Shown here: in pieces, positions 38,263-47,468 of the stretch | Position numbering within the stretch: the stretch's first letter is position 1 | Layout: each line of letters begins with the position of its first letter | Assembly: GCF_002783505.1 (NCBI RefSeq) | Contig: NZ_PFGL01000063.1 | Coordinates: forward strand, 86,541 to 150,540 | Source of the DNA: Shewanella sp. CG12_big_fil_rev_8_21_14_0_65_47_15 | GTDB lineage: Bacteria; Pseudomonadota; Gammaproteobacteria; Enterobacterales; Shewanellaceae | Reading direction: 5' to 3' | DNA length: 64,000 nucleotides | Translations under genes and position numbers: made by a program | Notes under the pieces: model-generated | Seen by the model: the letters and a program-made list of their open reading frames with translations, nothing else | What the model was told of the DNA's origin: nothing | Databases searched by the model: none

Positions 38263-39375
38263 GTGATTGTATTTAGATACCTTATTCGAGAAGTTTTAAA
38301 AGCGCAGATTGCAGTACTTTTTGTACTGTTAACTATTTTTATTAGCCAGCATTTCGTGCGTATACTGGCCGACGCCTCCGATGGTGAATTTCCTGCCTCC
38401 CTCATTGCGACATTAATTGGCTTAAACCTCCCCTATTTAGTGGTGCTCGTTTTACCCTTGAGTTTGTTTCTTGGGATCTTGATGGCCCATGGTCGCATGT
38501 ATGCCGAGAACGAAATGGTGATCCTCCATGGGGTCGGCGTGAGCGAGTGGTATGTGACCCGAGTGACCTTAATTCTTGCCGTTATCAATATGTTGTTTAC
38601 GGGATATTTGTCCCTCTATGTCGCTCCCTGGGCGGAGGAACAACAAAATCAAGTGCTTGAAAAGGCTCAATCTGAAGCTGGATTGGCCGCACTGGTGCAG
38701 GGACGTTTCCAGGCGAGTCCTAACGGCCGCGCCGTGTTATTCGTCGAGCGCATCGGCAAAGATAATGAGCTGGACAAAGTGTTTGTGGCCCAGTTACCCG
38801 ATCCCAGTGATGAAGTTGGCTTAACCAATGTGGTGGTGGCGAAAGGTGGTCGCGTGCTGGAGGATAAGTTCGGTGCCCAGCAATTGCAGCTAAATGAGGG
38901 GGTTCGTTACCAGGGCAGCCCACAGCTGAAAAACTACCAAATGATTGAATTTGGTGATTATAAAATGCAGATTAAAGAGCAACAAGTCGATGAACGTCGT
39001 CGCAAACTATCGGCTCTCCCGTTGAAGGATCTGCTTAACGTCGAAGGAGCAGAAGCGGTGGCAGAGTTCCAGTGGCGTCTCGCTATTCCGTTGGCCATTC
39101 CGATTATGACGCTTATCGCCGTGCCATTAGCAAGGGTGAATGTGCGCCAAGGTAAATTTGCGAAGATGTTGCCCGCAGTGCTCCTGTATTTAGGCTATTT
39201 TGGTCTGATGGTAGCAGGGCGTAAAGCGCTTCAAGATGGCGTGATCCCACTGTATTTAGGCATGTGGTGGATACATTTGTCTGCTTTGATCATGGGGCTT
39301 CTCCTGCTCGGTAAAGACAGACCCTTATTTGCGCGTTTATCCACTGCAATGGTGCGTAGAAAGGTGGCTGCATGA
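38263..39375 (+). CDS. lptF: LPS export permease LptF
   Basis: Inner-membrane subunit of the LptB2FG ABC transporter that extracts lipopolysaccharide and feeds the Lpt bridge. The 370-residue YjgP/YjgQ-family protein has six membrane segments, three on each side of a periplasmic beta-jellyroll (about 110-265). It begins MIVFRYLIREVLKAQ, matching E. coli LptF (MIIIRYLVRETLKSQ). The start is GTG 38263 with a weak ribosome binding site. Its end overlaps lptG by four bases. Confidence 0.94.
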   Translation: MIVFRYLIREVLKAQIAVLFVLLTIFISQHFVRILADASDGEFPASLIATLIGLNLPYLVVLVLPLSLFLGILMAHGRMYAENEMVILHGVGVSEWYVTRVTLILAVINMLFTGYLSLYVAPWAEEQQNQVLEKAQSEAGLAALVQGRFQASPNGRAVLFVERIGKDNELDKVFVAQLPDPSDEVGLTNVVVAKGGRVLEDKFGAQQLQLNEGVRYQGSPQLKNYQMIEFGDYKMQIKEQQVDERRRKLSALPLKDLLNVEGAEAVAEFQWRLAIPLAIPIMTLIAVPLARVNVRQGKFAKMLPAVLLYLGYFGLMVAGRKALQDGVIPLYLGMWWIHLSALIMGLLLLGKDRPLFARLSTAMVRRKVAA

Positions 39376-40430
39376 AGATCTTAGACCTTTATATCGCTAG
39401 GGTATTATTGAGCACTTCGGCGCTGTGTTTACTCGTACTCACCGGTCTTTCTGGCATTATCAAGTGGGTTGACCAATTGCGTTTAGTTGGTCGTGGGACT
39501 TATACCATGATGGATGCCGGGATCTATGTCCTATTTTTAGTGCCGCGGGATATCGAAATGTTTTTTCCGATGGCCGTTCTGCTCGGTGCTTTAATCGGGA
39601 TGGGCATGTTGGCGTCGAACTCTGAATTGGTGGTGATGCAGGCCTCGGGGATGTCGCGTTTGCAGATCACGCTTTCCGCCATGAAAACGGCGGTACCTTT
39701 AATGCTGATGGTGATGGCGCTGGGGGAGTGGGGGGCACCGATTGCCGAGCAGAAAGCCAATGAGTTACAAGCGATTAAGTTATCCGGTGGCAGTTTAATT
39801 AAATCACACCGAGGCATTTGGGCTAAGGATGGGGACCTATTCGTCAATATTGGCGAAGTTGAAGATATCAATAAACTCAATAACATCACTCTCTATAAAT
39901 TCAATAATGAGCTTAAACTCACCAATGTTGTACACGCTGACCGAGCCCTATTTGCTAAGGACAGTTGGCGTTTATTTGGGGTTGAGCGCACAGAAGTGAC
40001 ATCCGATCTCGTGAGCTTAGATTACCTCGAAGAAGATGTGTGGAAATCGAGTTTAACGCCGGATAAGCTCAGCGTAGTGTCGATTAAACCAGAGGCGCTC
40101 TCTATCCGTGGCCTACTCGGTTATCTCGATTATCTTAAAACGAATAGCCAAGATCCCAGTCGTTATGAGTTGGCCCTATGGCGTAAATTTATGCAACCTA
40201 TTACCGTCGGCGTCATGATGCTGGTGGCCCTCTCATTTGTATTTGGCCCGCTGCGAACCGTGACTATGGGCGCTAGGGTGTTGCTCGGGGTTGTTGCGGG
40301 CTTTAGCTTTTATATCAGCAATGAAATCTTTGGCCCTATGAGCATAGTCTACGAGTTGCCAGCCTATGTGGGGGCCGTAGCACCGAGTCTGTTATTTACG
40401 GGGATTGCCTTCTACTTTATTCGGCGATGA
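39372..40430 (+). CDS. lptG: LPS export permease LptG
   Basis: Partner of LptF in LptB2FG. The 352-residue protein has the same architecture: membrane segments, a periplasmic domain (about 130-265) and terminal membrane segments ending VGAVAPSLLFTGIAFYFIRR. It starts at an ATGA overlap with lptF (39372), so the two are translated together, and is followed by a strong terminator. Confidence 0.95.
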   Translation: MKILDLYIARVLLSTSALCLLVLTGLSGIIKWVDQLRLVGRGTYTMMDAGIYVLFLVPRDIEMFFPMAVLLGALIGMGMLASNSELVVMQASGMSRLQITLSAMKTAVPLMLMVMALGEWGAPIAEQKANELQAIKLSGGSLIKSHRGIWAKDGDLFVNIGEVEDINKLNNITLYKFNNELKLTNVVHADRALFAKDSWRLFGVERTEVTSDLVSLDYLEEDVWKSSLTPDKLSVVSIKPEALSIRGLLGYLDYLKTNSQDPSRYELALWRKFMQPITVGVMMLVALSFVFGPLRTVTMGARVLLGVVAGFSFYISNEIFGPMSIVYELPAYVGAVAPSLLFTGIAFYFIRR

Positions 40431-40456
40431 TATGCATTCAGTTATGCCGAATTTAG

Positions 40457-40493
40457 CCCATAAAAAACGACGCGTTGCGTCGTTTTTTATGGG
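40457..40493. terminator. Strong terminator after lptG
   Basis: A perfect 17-bp stem 40457-40473 / 40477-40493 with loop GTT, containing A6 and T6 runs. It is symmetric, so it can also stop minus-strand transcription coming from the RDD gene. Confidence 0.9.
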
Positions 40494-40522
40494 TGGATTT
40501 GGCTTGGTTTAAGCTCCGAAAC

Positions 40523-40566
40523 CTAAGCTTCAAATCTAAGCTTCAAATCTAAGCTTCAAATCTAAG
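40523..40566. repeat. 13-bp tandem repeat next to the RDD-gene stop
   Basis: CTAAGCTTCAAAT is present three times head to tail (40523-40561) plus a partial CTAAG (40562-40566). The partial copy supplies the stop codon of the minus-strand RDD gene. Confidence 0.85.
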
Positions 40567-41071
40567 CGCCGTGCCAGTTACGCATTTGGTTAGCTTCCTT
40601 CGAGAGAACAACCACTTCAGAACGCGTCATCCTATCCTGCAGTGCGCGTTTATCATCATTGATGACAATCCATAAATTGCCAATGCCGAGCAATGACCAA
40701 ACGATACGGGCATAGGCGGTGATCATGCTTAAGTTTTGGCCATTAGGATGTTGGATCTTAAGCCGCCAAGCGCGCATCCCTAAGGTTTGACCGCCCTTAC
40801 TCCAGAACAAGGCATAGAAAGTTCCGACACACAAGACGAGCCAGAGTTGATAAAGACCGTGGTAAATCGGCGTGCCATTGAGCGCATCTGAGACATGCTC
40901 AAAGCCATTCATGCCAGCCAATCCTGAAGCGGTAAGACCGTAGAAAATGCCAAAGCCCACAGCGCCAGAAACCATATAAACGGCCACGGCTAACAGCGAA
41001 TCGTAAACGGCAGCACCTAAGCGGCGAAAGAATCCCGCACGGGGAAAGTTAGCATGTTCGGTATTGAGCAT
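40562..41071 (-). CDS. RDD-family membrane protein
   Basis: A 169-residue protein with the RDD domain. The N-terminal RAGFFRRLGAAVYDSLLAVAVYMV has the conserved Arg...Asp pattern, with two more membrane segments and GGQTLGMRAWRLKI. Some RDD proteins are sodium(lithium)/proton antiporters, but most are uncharacterised. ATG 41071 is preferred to GTG 41074 for spacing to AGGAC. Downstream lies the 13-bp tandem repeat and the lptG terminator. Confidence 0.85.
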   Translation of the reverse strand: MLNTEHANFPRAGFFRRLGAAVYDSLLAVAVYMVSGAVGFGIFYGLTASGLAGMNGFEHVSDALNGTPIYHGLYQLWLVLCVGTFYALFWSKGGQTLGMRAWRLKIQHPNGQNLSMITAYARIVWSLLGIGNLWIVINDDKRALQDRMTRSEVVVLSKEANQMRNWHGA

Positions 41072-41126
41072 CACAGTGTCCTGTTTTTAAAGTGCTTAAA
41101 GCGAATACAAAAATAAATACGCTAGT

Positions 41127-41384
41127 CTAGGCTTCGGGTTCTTCGTCGCGGACAAAGTGGATATTGCTAAAGCCAAAGCGGGCAAATTCTACTTTTCTGA
41201 ATTCTTTTTCAGCCTTAGCCCCCTTGCGCGAGGTCATAGCGACTTGTTGTTCCATGGCCAAAAATTTGCTCAGATCGATACCTTCGGCTTCGGCAACTGC
41301 CTCATATAAATCATGGTGTTTGTCGTAGCTAAAGGCGATGGTTTTAGTCGTACCTTTGAAGGTATAAGTGACTTGACGTGCCAT
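41127..41384 (-). CDS. Small conserved protein, DUF2960-like
   Basis: An 85-residue soluble protein that begins MARQVTYTFKGTTKTIAFSY and contains YEAVAEAEGIDLSKFLAMEQ. It resembles the DUF2960 family known from Shewanella and Vibrio; this is from memory. No signal peptide or membrane segment. Function is unknown. A good ribosome binding site (CAGGAG) precedes the ATG. It may be co-transcribed with the DUF486 gene 15 bases upstream. Confidence 0.75.
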   Translation of the reverse strand: MARQVTYTFKGTTKTIAFSYDKHHDLYEAVAEAEGIDLSKFLAMEQQVAMTSRKGAKAEKEFRKVEFARFGFSNIHFVRDEEPEA

Positions 41385-41399
41385 GGGGCTCTCCTGAAA

Positions 41400-41753
41400 T
41401 TAATTGAATTCGCTTCTAAAAATAAAATACACAGCACCTAATATGCATAATCCTGCCCACAGATAATCGAGCTTCAATGGTTCTTTCATATAGAAATAGG
41501 CAAAGGGGACGAACAGACTTAAGGTGATGACTTCTTGTAAAATTTTTAACTGGCCGACATTCATGACCGTGTAACCGATACGGTTAGCGGGCACTTGCAG
41601 CAAGTATTCAAATAGGGCGATGCCCCAACTCACTAAAGCGGCGATAACCCAAGGCTTTGAACCTAAGGTTTTTAAATGCCCATACCAGGCAAAGGTCATA
41701 AAAATATTGCTAAGACAGAGTAAGCCGATAGTGGTGAGGGTTGGGTTCATCAT
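41400..41753 (-). CDS. DUF486 (DMT-type) membrane protein
   Basis: A 117-residue protein with four membrane segments, typical of DUF486 within the drug/metabolite transporter superfamily: NIFMTFAWYGHLK, EYLLQVPANRIGY and FSLFVPFAYFYMKEP-like LSLFVPFAYFYMKEPLKLDY. Its start overlaps the end of the upstream acetyltransferase gene by four bases, so they are translationally coupled. Substrate unknown. Confidence 0.82.
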   Translation of the reverse strand: MMNPTLTTIGLLCLSNIFMTFAWYGHLKTLGSKPWVIAALVSWGIALFEYLLQVPANRIGYTVMNVGQLKILQEVITLSLFVPFAYFYMKEPLKLDYLWAGLCILGAVYFIFRSEFN

Positions 41754-42244
41754 ATATCTCTATGATCAATATTATAAATCATGTACATGGCATCGTCGGT
41801 ATAGCTGCCAAGGCACTTGTCTATAGCCTGAGGTTTAAAGCCCATTTTTAGCCAATAACTGTCGGCACCTTGAACGGCAACGAGGGACAAGGAATTGAGA
41901 TTATAGCGATCCGCCAGTAGTGTTAAGCGGGTGAGCGCCTTAGCACCTGCGCCTAAACCTTGGGCTTTGGCCGAAATCGCAATATCGTGTAGGTATAAAG
42001 TATCAGCCTTAGGTAAATGAGTGATGGGCTGATAGAGCGCGGGCGGCATATTGGTGGTCCAAGGGTGGGCCAAGCAATAACCGACAACCGAGCCATTCAC
42101 TTCGAACACAAAACAGGATTGTGGCGATACCTGCCATTTACTCTGCAGTACATGCAGGGGCTCAGGATCCAGTTGTGAGTAACACTCATCTTGGATTGCT
42201 AGAATGGCATCCCAATCCTGTGGGGTGATTGCTCGCAGTAGCAT
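41750..42244 (-). CDS. GNAT-family N-acetyltransferase
   Basis: A 164-residue protein with the GNAT fold. The acetyl-CoA-binding motif A lies in LHDIAISAKAQGLGAGAKALTR split around residues 90-112 (key segment AQGLGAGAKAL), followed by a late motif B (YWLKMGFKP). The substrate is unknown. ATG 42244 is used; an in-frame TTG at 42253 is too close to AGGAT. It is coupled to the DUF486 gene. Confidence 0.82.
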   Translation of the reverse strand: MLLRAITPQDWDAILAIQDECYSQLDPEPLHVLQSKWQVSPQSCFVFEVNGSVVGYCLAHPWTTNMPPALYQPITHLPKADTLYLHDIAISAKAQGLGAGAKALTRLTLLADRYNLNSLSLVAVQGADSYWLKMGFKPQAIDKCLGSYTDDAMYMIYNIDHRDI

Positions 42245-42387
42245 GGCCGACAATTATCCTGTTTCAAGAGTCCTGATTAAAATAACTCGGCATTATAACC
42301 TCAAGCGGCTTCAAAATGCAGGCTCCGGCGGTAATATAAAGCGCTTTAAAACCCGTATAAACTGAGCTTTCAGCGCTTTTAAAGCGG

Positions 42388-43893
42388 TTAAATGCCCTGA
42401 TATCGTTGGCGCAGGTGACGCTCAAGATATTGACCATTTAAGGTTTCGCCCGTTGCTTGGCGGATCAGTTCATCGGTGGTGAGCAAGGATCCCTTAGACC
42501 AAATGTGCTCACTCAGCCATTGAAATACCGAGTCCAACTTGCCTGCATCGATTAGGGCTTCAATCGGCCCTAAGGCTTTTTCCATCGCAAAGCGGCATTG
42601 GGCGGCATACATGGCGCCTAAGGTATAGCTGGGGAAATAGCCTAATTCCCCCACAGCCCAATGTATGTCCTGCATACAGCCGTCGCGATAATTGCCATCA
42701 GTATTGATCCCCAGTAATTGTTGCATCTGACTTGACCAAAAATCAGGTAAATCATCGACGGTTAAGCTGCTGTCGACAAAGGCTTTTTCCGCCTCAAACC
42801 GCAGCAAAATGTGGCAAGGATAGGTGACTTCATCGGCGTCGACGCGGATAAGTCCGGGAGCCACGCGGGTGTAGTGTCTTGCCAAGTCTTGGGCGCTGAA
42901 CTTGCAGCCTAAGTGCTGTTTAATCAGTGGCTGCAATTGGCGTAAAAACGCCGGGTTAGCCCCAAGCTGCATTTCGCAAAATAGACTTTGGCTTTCGTGG
43001 ACGCCCATAGAACGTGCAAGCCCTGCGGGTTGACCGCGCCACGCTTGAGGTAAACCTTGCTCGTATCTGGCATGGCCTGTTTCATGAACTATGCCCATGA
43101 TTGCGCTACTGAAATCGGCCTCATTGTAGCGAGTCGTTATCCGCACATCGCTTGGCACGCCGCCACAAAATGGATGGCTACTCATATCCAGCCTGCCGTG
43201 ATTAAAGTCAAACCCCAAAAACGCCATGACGTCACGGCCAAGGGCTTGCTGCGCGCTGATATCGAAGGGGCCATTGAGTACAAGCTTAGGCTCGTTTGCC
43301 TGCTTAGCCAGCACTTCTTGGATGAGTGTCGGTAGCCAATCTTTCAGGCCACCAAAGGTTTGTTCAAGTTTTGCCGTGGTCATTCCCGGCTCAAATTTAT
43401 TGAGTAGGGCATCATAGGGCGCGATATTTTGGGCTTCGCCGCGGATCTGCGCTTCTTCCTTGGCAAGGTCGATGACCGCTTTTAGATTGGGCTTAAAGCC
43501 CAGCCAATCATTATTTTTACGCTGCTCGCGCCACGCATTCTCACATTGATAGGCCATCTTGGTTTTGGCTTGTACTAGGTCGCCGGGCACTAAGTTGGCC
43601 TGTTGATACTGGTACTGCATTTCCCGCAGATTAGCTTCTTGCTCAGTTGAGAGTGATTCGTCCGCCGCGCCGTGTAAGTGCTCGGCTAATACGGCTGAGG
43701 TTTTGAGACCGTGGATATGCAGCGCCAGTTCTGCCATAGCATCGCCGCGATCTTGACCGCCACCCATCGGCATCATGGCCGCTTGATCCCAGTCCCCCAA
43801 AGCGCTGAAATGTTCAAAGTGAGAAATTTTCTGGAAATGTGCCGTCAGTTTGTCGTAACTTGGCGTTGGTACTTTAGTCTTAGGTGTGCCCAT
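42388..43893 (-). CDS. M32 carboxypeptidase (Taq type)
   Basis: Zinc metallocarboxypeptidase of about 501 residues. The zinc-binding HEXXH motif is HETGH in GIVHETGHARYEQGLP, and the family segments DVRITTRYNE, RVDADEVTYPCHILLRFEAE and HWAVGELGYFPSYTLGAMYA are present. It removes C-terminal residues from peptides in the cytoplasm. The frame is open to 43938, but ATG 43893 has GAAGGGA six bases ahead. Divergent from the DsrE-like gene. Confidence 0.92.
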   Translation of the reverse strand: MGTPKTKVPTPSYDKLTAHFQKISHFEHFSALGDWDQAAMMPMGGGQDRGDAMAELALHIHGLKTSAVLAEHLHGAADESLSTEQEANLREMQYQYQQANLVPGDLVQAKTKMAYQCENAWREQRKNNDWLGFKPNLKAVIDLAKEEAQIRGEAQNIAPYDALLNKFEPGMTTAKLEQTFGGLKDWLPTLIQEVLAKQANEPKLVLNGPFDISAQQALGRDVMAFLGFDFNHGRLDMSSHPFCGGVPSDVRITTRYNEADFSSAIMGIVHETGHARYEQGLPQAWRGQPAGLARSMGVHESQSLFCEMQLGANPAFLRQLQPLIKQHLGCKFSAQDLARHYTRVAPGLIRVDADEVTYPCHILLRFEAEKAFVDSSLTVDDLPDFWSSQMQQLLGINTDGNYRDGCMQDIHWAVGELGYFPSYTLGAMYAAQCRFAMEKALGPIEALIDAGKLDSVFQWLSEHIWSKGSLLTTDELIRQATGETLNGQYLERHLRQRYQGI

Positions 43894-43956
43894 GGGATTT
43901 CCCTTCTGGCGCATAAAATCTGCGCGAATAAATAACAATAACAGGATGATAATACA

Positions 43957-44523
43957 ATGAAGTCAAAATCATATAGCACTAAAACGCTTAAGGCTGCGCT
44001 GTGCCTGACCCTAGCCGCTATCGCTTCGACGGCGCAGGCGGGCGCCGATAAATTTGTGGCTGGGCCTGCTATTCCTGAATTTGGTCAGATTGCCAAAGTC
44101 GATAGCATGATGCCCATTCCTAAGGGCATAAAGTTTAAAGTGGCTTTTGATATGAGTAAGGCGGCCGATGCGGGTAAGACGAATCGTCAGCTCGAAAGTT
44201 TAGCCCGTTTTATCAATATGCATGTGGCGGCAGGCGTTAAAGAAACTGATATCGAACTGGCCATGGTGGTGCATGGTGGTGGCATCAGCGATTTAGCTGA
44301 TGATGTTTTTTATGCCAAGCAGCACTCAGGTGCCGTCAACGCCAATCGTACTTTGGTTAAGGCTCTGGTTGATCACGGCGTGAAGTTTTATATCTGCGGA
44401 CAGAGCGCCGCCTATTTTGATTTGACCAATGCCTCATTATTACCCGGAGTCGATATGGCATTATCGGCGATGACAGCCCACGCTATTTTGGCGCAGCAGG
44501 GTTACAGTGAAAATCCATTTTAG
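43957..44523 (+). CDS. Secreted DsrE-like protein
   Basis: A 188-residue protein with a signal peptide (about 1-28, ending STAQA-GA). Its mature part fits the DsrE/DsrF-like fold: FKVAFDMSKAADAGKTNRQL, ELAMVVHGGGI and VKFYICGQSAAYF, with a single cysteine at the position often used in sulfur transfer. A periplasmic location makes cytoplasmic sulfur relay unlikely; its role is unknown. Divergent from the M32 gene with only 63 bases between starts. Confidence 0.8.
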   Translation: MKSKSYSTKTLKAALCLTLAAIASTAQAGADKFVAGPAIPEFGQIAKVDSMMPIPKGIKFKVAFDMSKAADAGKTNRQLESLARFINMHVAAGVKETDIELAMVVHGGGISDLADDVFYAKQHSGAVNANRTLVKALVDHGVKFYICGQSAAYFDLTNASLLPGVDMALSAMTAHAILAQQGYSENPF

Positions 44524-44629
44524 GGTAAATTTTTAGTTTGGAAATAGGGCTTGGCTTGCTATTCTGTGGCGCATAAGTCGATAATTATAGTGAAATAAAT
44601 GGAATGCTGTATTGTTCAAGGAGATGACT

Positions 44630-45265
44630 ATGTGGGCGTTTTTAGTTGAGCAGCCTAATTTACCTTACACCATAGCTTTTGCCTGTGTTCTGGCCCTCGG
44701 TGTGTTTGAAGCCTTCGCGTTAGTTATTGGCCTAAGCATGATGAGTGCACTAGACCAATGGGTGCCTATCGATGCGGATTATGACGCCGATGTCAGCCCT
44801 GGTGGGCTCACCGGCATTGCCGGTTGGCTGTGCCTCAATCGACTGCCGTTATTGATTTGGTTTGTGCTCGCCCTGACCAGTTTTGCGATAGCGGGTTATA
44901 TCGTCAATTTTATCAGTTTCAATGTCGCTGGTCTTTTGCTGCCGCAATTGTTCACCTTACCCATTGCTATAGTTGCGAGTGCCTTTTCTTGCCGTTATTT
45001 CGGTCGAGTGCTGGCGGATCATCTGCCGAAAAATGAATCGAGCGCAATTTCCCTTGATGATTTGAGCGGCTATGTCGCGACTATTACCTTAGGCTGCGCC
45101 ATTAAAGGCATGCCCTCTGAAGCCGTTGTGCGTGATAAACACCAACAAAAACATTATGTCTTAGTCGAGCCTGAAACTTCGGGCATCGAGTTTGCCTCTG
45201 GCACTCAAGTAGTGCTACTTAAACGTGAAGGCCGTGTCTGGTCTGCTACGCGTTTTGATAATTAA
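44630..45265 (+). CDS. yqiJ: YqiJ-family membrane protein
   Basis: A 211-residue inner-membrane protein with three or four membrane segments in the first 130 residues and a C-terminal OB-fold-like domain (about 140-211). It precedes the flotillin gene yqiK by 36 bases, as in E. coli. It is a NfeD-type partner: many flotillins pair with such OB-fold membrane proteins. ATG 44630 is six bases after AAGGAG (44618-44623); the earlier ATG 44624 has no spacing. Confidence 0.82.
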   Translation: MWAFLVEQPNLPYTIAFACVLALGVFEAFALVIGLSMMSALDQWVPIDADYDADVSPGGLTGIAGWLCLNRLPLLIWFVLALTSFAIAGYIVNFISFNVAGLLLPQLFTLPIAIVASAFSCRYFGRVLADHLPKNESSAISLDDLSGYVATITLGCAIKGMPSEAVVRDKHQQKHYVLVEPETSGIEFASGTQVVLLKREGRVWSATRFDN

Positions 45266-45301
45266 TCGTCCCCAGCCATAAATCAATTGAAAGGAAATCA
45301 A

Positions 45302-47080
45302 ATGGATGTGTTAACTGATATCGGTTCATCCGGTAGTTTTATTTTGCTCGTTGCCGGTATGGTGTTACTTGGCTTTATCGTGATAGGGTTAATTTTTGCC
45401 AAGTTATATAAACGGGCAACCAAAGAAATGGCCTTTGTGCGTACCGGCTTTGGCGGTGAGAAAATCATTAAAGATGGCGGCGCTATCGTCCTGCCCGTGC
45501 TGCATGAAACCATTTCGGTCAACATGAATACCCTGCGTATCGAAGTGGAAAAAACCCAGAAAGATGCGCTGATCACTAAAGACAGAATGCGTGTCGATGT
45601 GAAGGCAGACTTCTATTTGCGAGTTGCTCCCAATTCAGATGGTATTTCGATGGCGGCGCAAACTCTAGGGACGCGCACAAACCGCGTCGAAGAGCTTAAA
45701 AAGCTGATGGAGTCTAAGTTTGTCGACGTGCTGCGCGCCGTTGCCGCTGAAATGACCATGACAGAAATGCATGAGCAGCGTGCCGATTTTGTACAACGTG
45801 TGCAAAATAACGTGGCTAACGATCTGGAGAAAAACGGTCTCGAACTCGAGTCGGTTTCGTTAACCGGGTTTGACCAAACTGATCTGCAGTTCTTCAATGA
45901 AAACAACGCATTCGATGCCGAAGGTCGTGCGCGTCTGGCGAAGATTATTGAAGAAAAACGCAAAGAAACCAACGATATCCAACAGGAAAACCGGATTAAG
46001 ATCGAGCAGCGTAACCTCGAAGCTGAAAAAGAATCTCTGGAGATTGAAAAGTCGGAAGAAGAGGCGCGGCTGATCCAGCAACAGTCTTTGGAATTTAAAC
46101 GCGCCGATCAAAAAGCGGAAATCATTAAACAAAAAGAAAATAAGGCCCGCGAAGAACGCGAAGCCGAAATTGCTAAAGAGCGCGCTATCGAAACCGCTGA
46201 AATCGAAAAGACTAAAGATATCGAAACCCGCGAGATTGAAAAGCGCAAGTCTATCGAACAGTCGCGCATCCAGCAGCAAAGGGATATTGAAGTTGCCGAG
46301 CAGGAAAAACGTATCGCCGTTGCGGCCAAATCCGAAGAAGAGTCCGCCGCCCGTGCCCGCGCTGCTGAAGCGGAAAAACTGAAAGTGGAGAAAGAAGAAG
46401 CGGTTATCACGGTGCGTCAAGTGGCGGAGGCTAATCGTCGTAAAGAGATTGAAGTGATTGACGCCCGTAAAGAAGCTGAGCGTGATGCGGTAGGCGTAAC
46501 TGTACAAGCCGAAGCCGAGAAACGTGCCGCCGAAGACAGATCGAGTGCAATTCTGATTGAAGCGCGTGCCAGTGCCGATGCGAAAAAACTGCAGGCCGAA
46601 GCGGATGAGAAGGTCTATGCCGTTGAAGCTGCGGGTAAACAAGCACTTTACGAAGCCGAAAACGTCTTGAGTGATGAGCAAATTGCCCTGCAAAAATCCC
46701 TCGCGATTTTGAAAGCGTTGCCTGAAATCGTGGCACAAGCCGTTAAACCGTTGGAAAACATCGAAGGCATTAAAATCCTTCAAGGCTATGGCGCTGGCAA
46801 TCAATTTGCCGCGGGTGGCGAAGGCGCTCACCATCAAGGTGGTATCGCCGAGCAAGTCACCAGTGCTGCATTAAACTATCGCGCCAATGCGCCAGTTATC
46901 GATGCCATGCTCAGGGAATTAGGGTTAGTGAATGGCGACTCTGGCACCTTAAATGATTTATTGAACGGTAATAATACCTTAACCGCCGAGGCGTTAAGTG
47001 GTGTGAAGTCGTCTCATGCAGAGCTTAAAGATTACAGCCAAACACAAGTGGTCGAGAGTCAAAGCGTGCCTAAGCTGTAA
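45302..47080 (+). CDS. yqiK: Flotillin-family protein YqiK
   Basis: Membrane-anchored scaffold protein of 592 residues. An N-terminal membrane segment (about 9-33) precedes the SPFH/band-7 domain (about 35-200; FVRTGFGGEKIIKDGGAIVL). A long charged coiled coil rich in E, K, A and R (about 215-450) leads to a C-terminal tail. Flotillins form membrane microdomains and influence fluidity and signalling complexes. ATG 45302 has AAAGGA six bases upstream. Second gene of yqiJ-yqiK; a terminator follows at 47141. Confidence 0.92.
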   Translation: MDVLTDIGSSGSFILLVAGMVLLGFIVIGLIFAKLYKRATKEMAFVRTGFGGEKIIKDGGAIVLPVLHETISVNMNTLRIEVEKTQKDALITKDRMRVDVKADFYLRVAPNSDGISMAAQTLGTRTNRVEELKKLMESKFVDVLRAVAAEMTMTEMHEQRADFVQRVQNNVANDLEKNGLELESVSLTGFDQTDLQFFNENNAFDAEGRARLAKIIEEKRKETNDIQQENRIKIEQRNLEAEKESLEIEKSEEEARLIQQQSLEFKRADQKAEIIKQKENKAREEREAEIAKERAIETAEIEKTKDIETREIEKRKSIEQSRIQQQRDIEVAEQEKRIAVAAKSEEESAARARAAEAEKLKVEKEEAVITVRQVAEANRRKEIEVIDARKEAERDAVGVTVQAEAEKRAAEDRSSAILIEARASADAKKLQAEADEKVYAVEAAGKQALYEAENVLSDEQIALQKSLAILKALPEIVAQAVKPLENIEGIKILQGYGAGNQFAAGGEGAHHQGGIAEQVTSAALNYRANAPVIDAMLRELGLVNGDSGTLNDLLNGNNTLTAEALSGVKSSHAELKDYSQTQVVESQSVPKL

Positions 47081-47140
47081 AGTCGATTTAGCTAACTTTA
47101 CGAGGTTAGCTTTATGAGATTAAATCTGCTTGATTAACTA

Positions 47141-47168
47141 AAAACGCTCGCATTTTTGCGAGCGTTTT
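47141..47168. terminator. Terminator after yqiK
   Basis: Perfect 12-bp stem AAAACGCTCGCA (47141-47152) / TGCGAGCGTTTT (47157-47168), loop TTTT. Confidence 0.85.
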
Positions 47169-47170
47169 CG

Positions 47171-47409
47171 GAGCAAGATAAGCCCATGGCGGCCATTTGC
47201 CACGGTGCACAGTTGCTGGCGGCGGCGGATGTCGTTGGTGGTAAAAAGGTTTCAGCTTATCCAGCATGTGCTCCCGAGGCGAGGCAAGCGGCGCCGAATA
47301 TTGCGAGATTGCCGTAACCCAAGCGATTACCGATGGTAAGCTTGTCGCCGCCCCCGCTTGGCCTGCTCATCCTATCTGGCTTGCACAATTTAATCAGTTG
47401 CTTGGCTAG
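47171..47409 (+). pseudogene. Remnant of a DJ-1/PfpI-family gene
   Basis: Only the C-terminal half of a class I glutamine-amidotransferase-like protein is recognisable, in two frames. From 47171 the first frame reads EQDKPMAAICHGAQLLAAAD, with the nucleophile-elbow cysteine in AICHGAQ, then VVGGKKVSAYPACAPE. The match moves to another frame near 47280, reading EIAVTQAITDGKLVAAPAWP, then AHPIWLAQFNQLLG and a stop at 47407. The N-terminal half and the start are missing; the yqiK terminator abuts the remnant. One frameshift and a 5' deletion make it non-functional. Confidence 0.75.
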
Positions 47410-47468
47410 CTTATCAGTTTGATTTTGTGACATAACAGTTCGGGTCGATACCTAAGGGGAGCAAGAGA

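Noticed and set aside
45860..46855. A 331-codon open frame on the minus strand inside yqiK
   Set aside because: It is the antisense of the charged coiled-coil region (F/L-rich mirror of E/K codons) and the sense frame is a clear flotillin.
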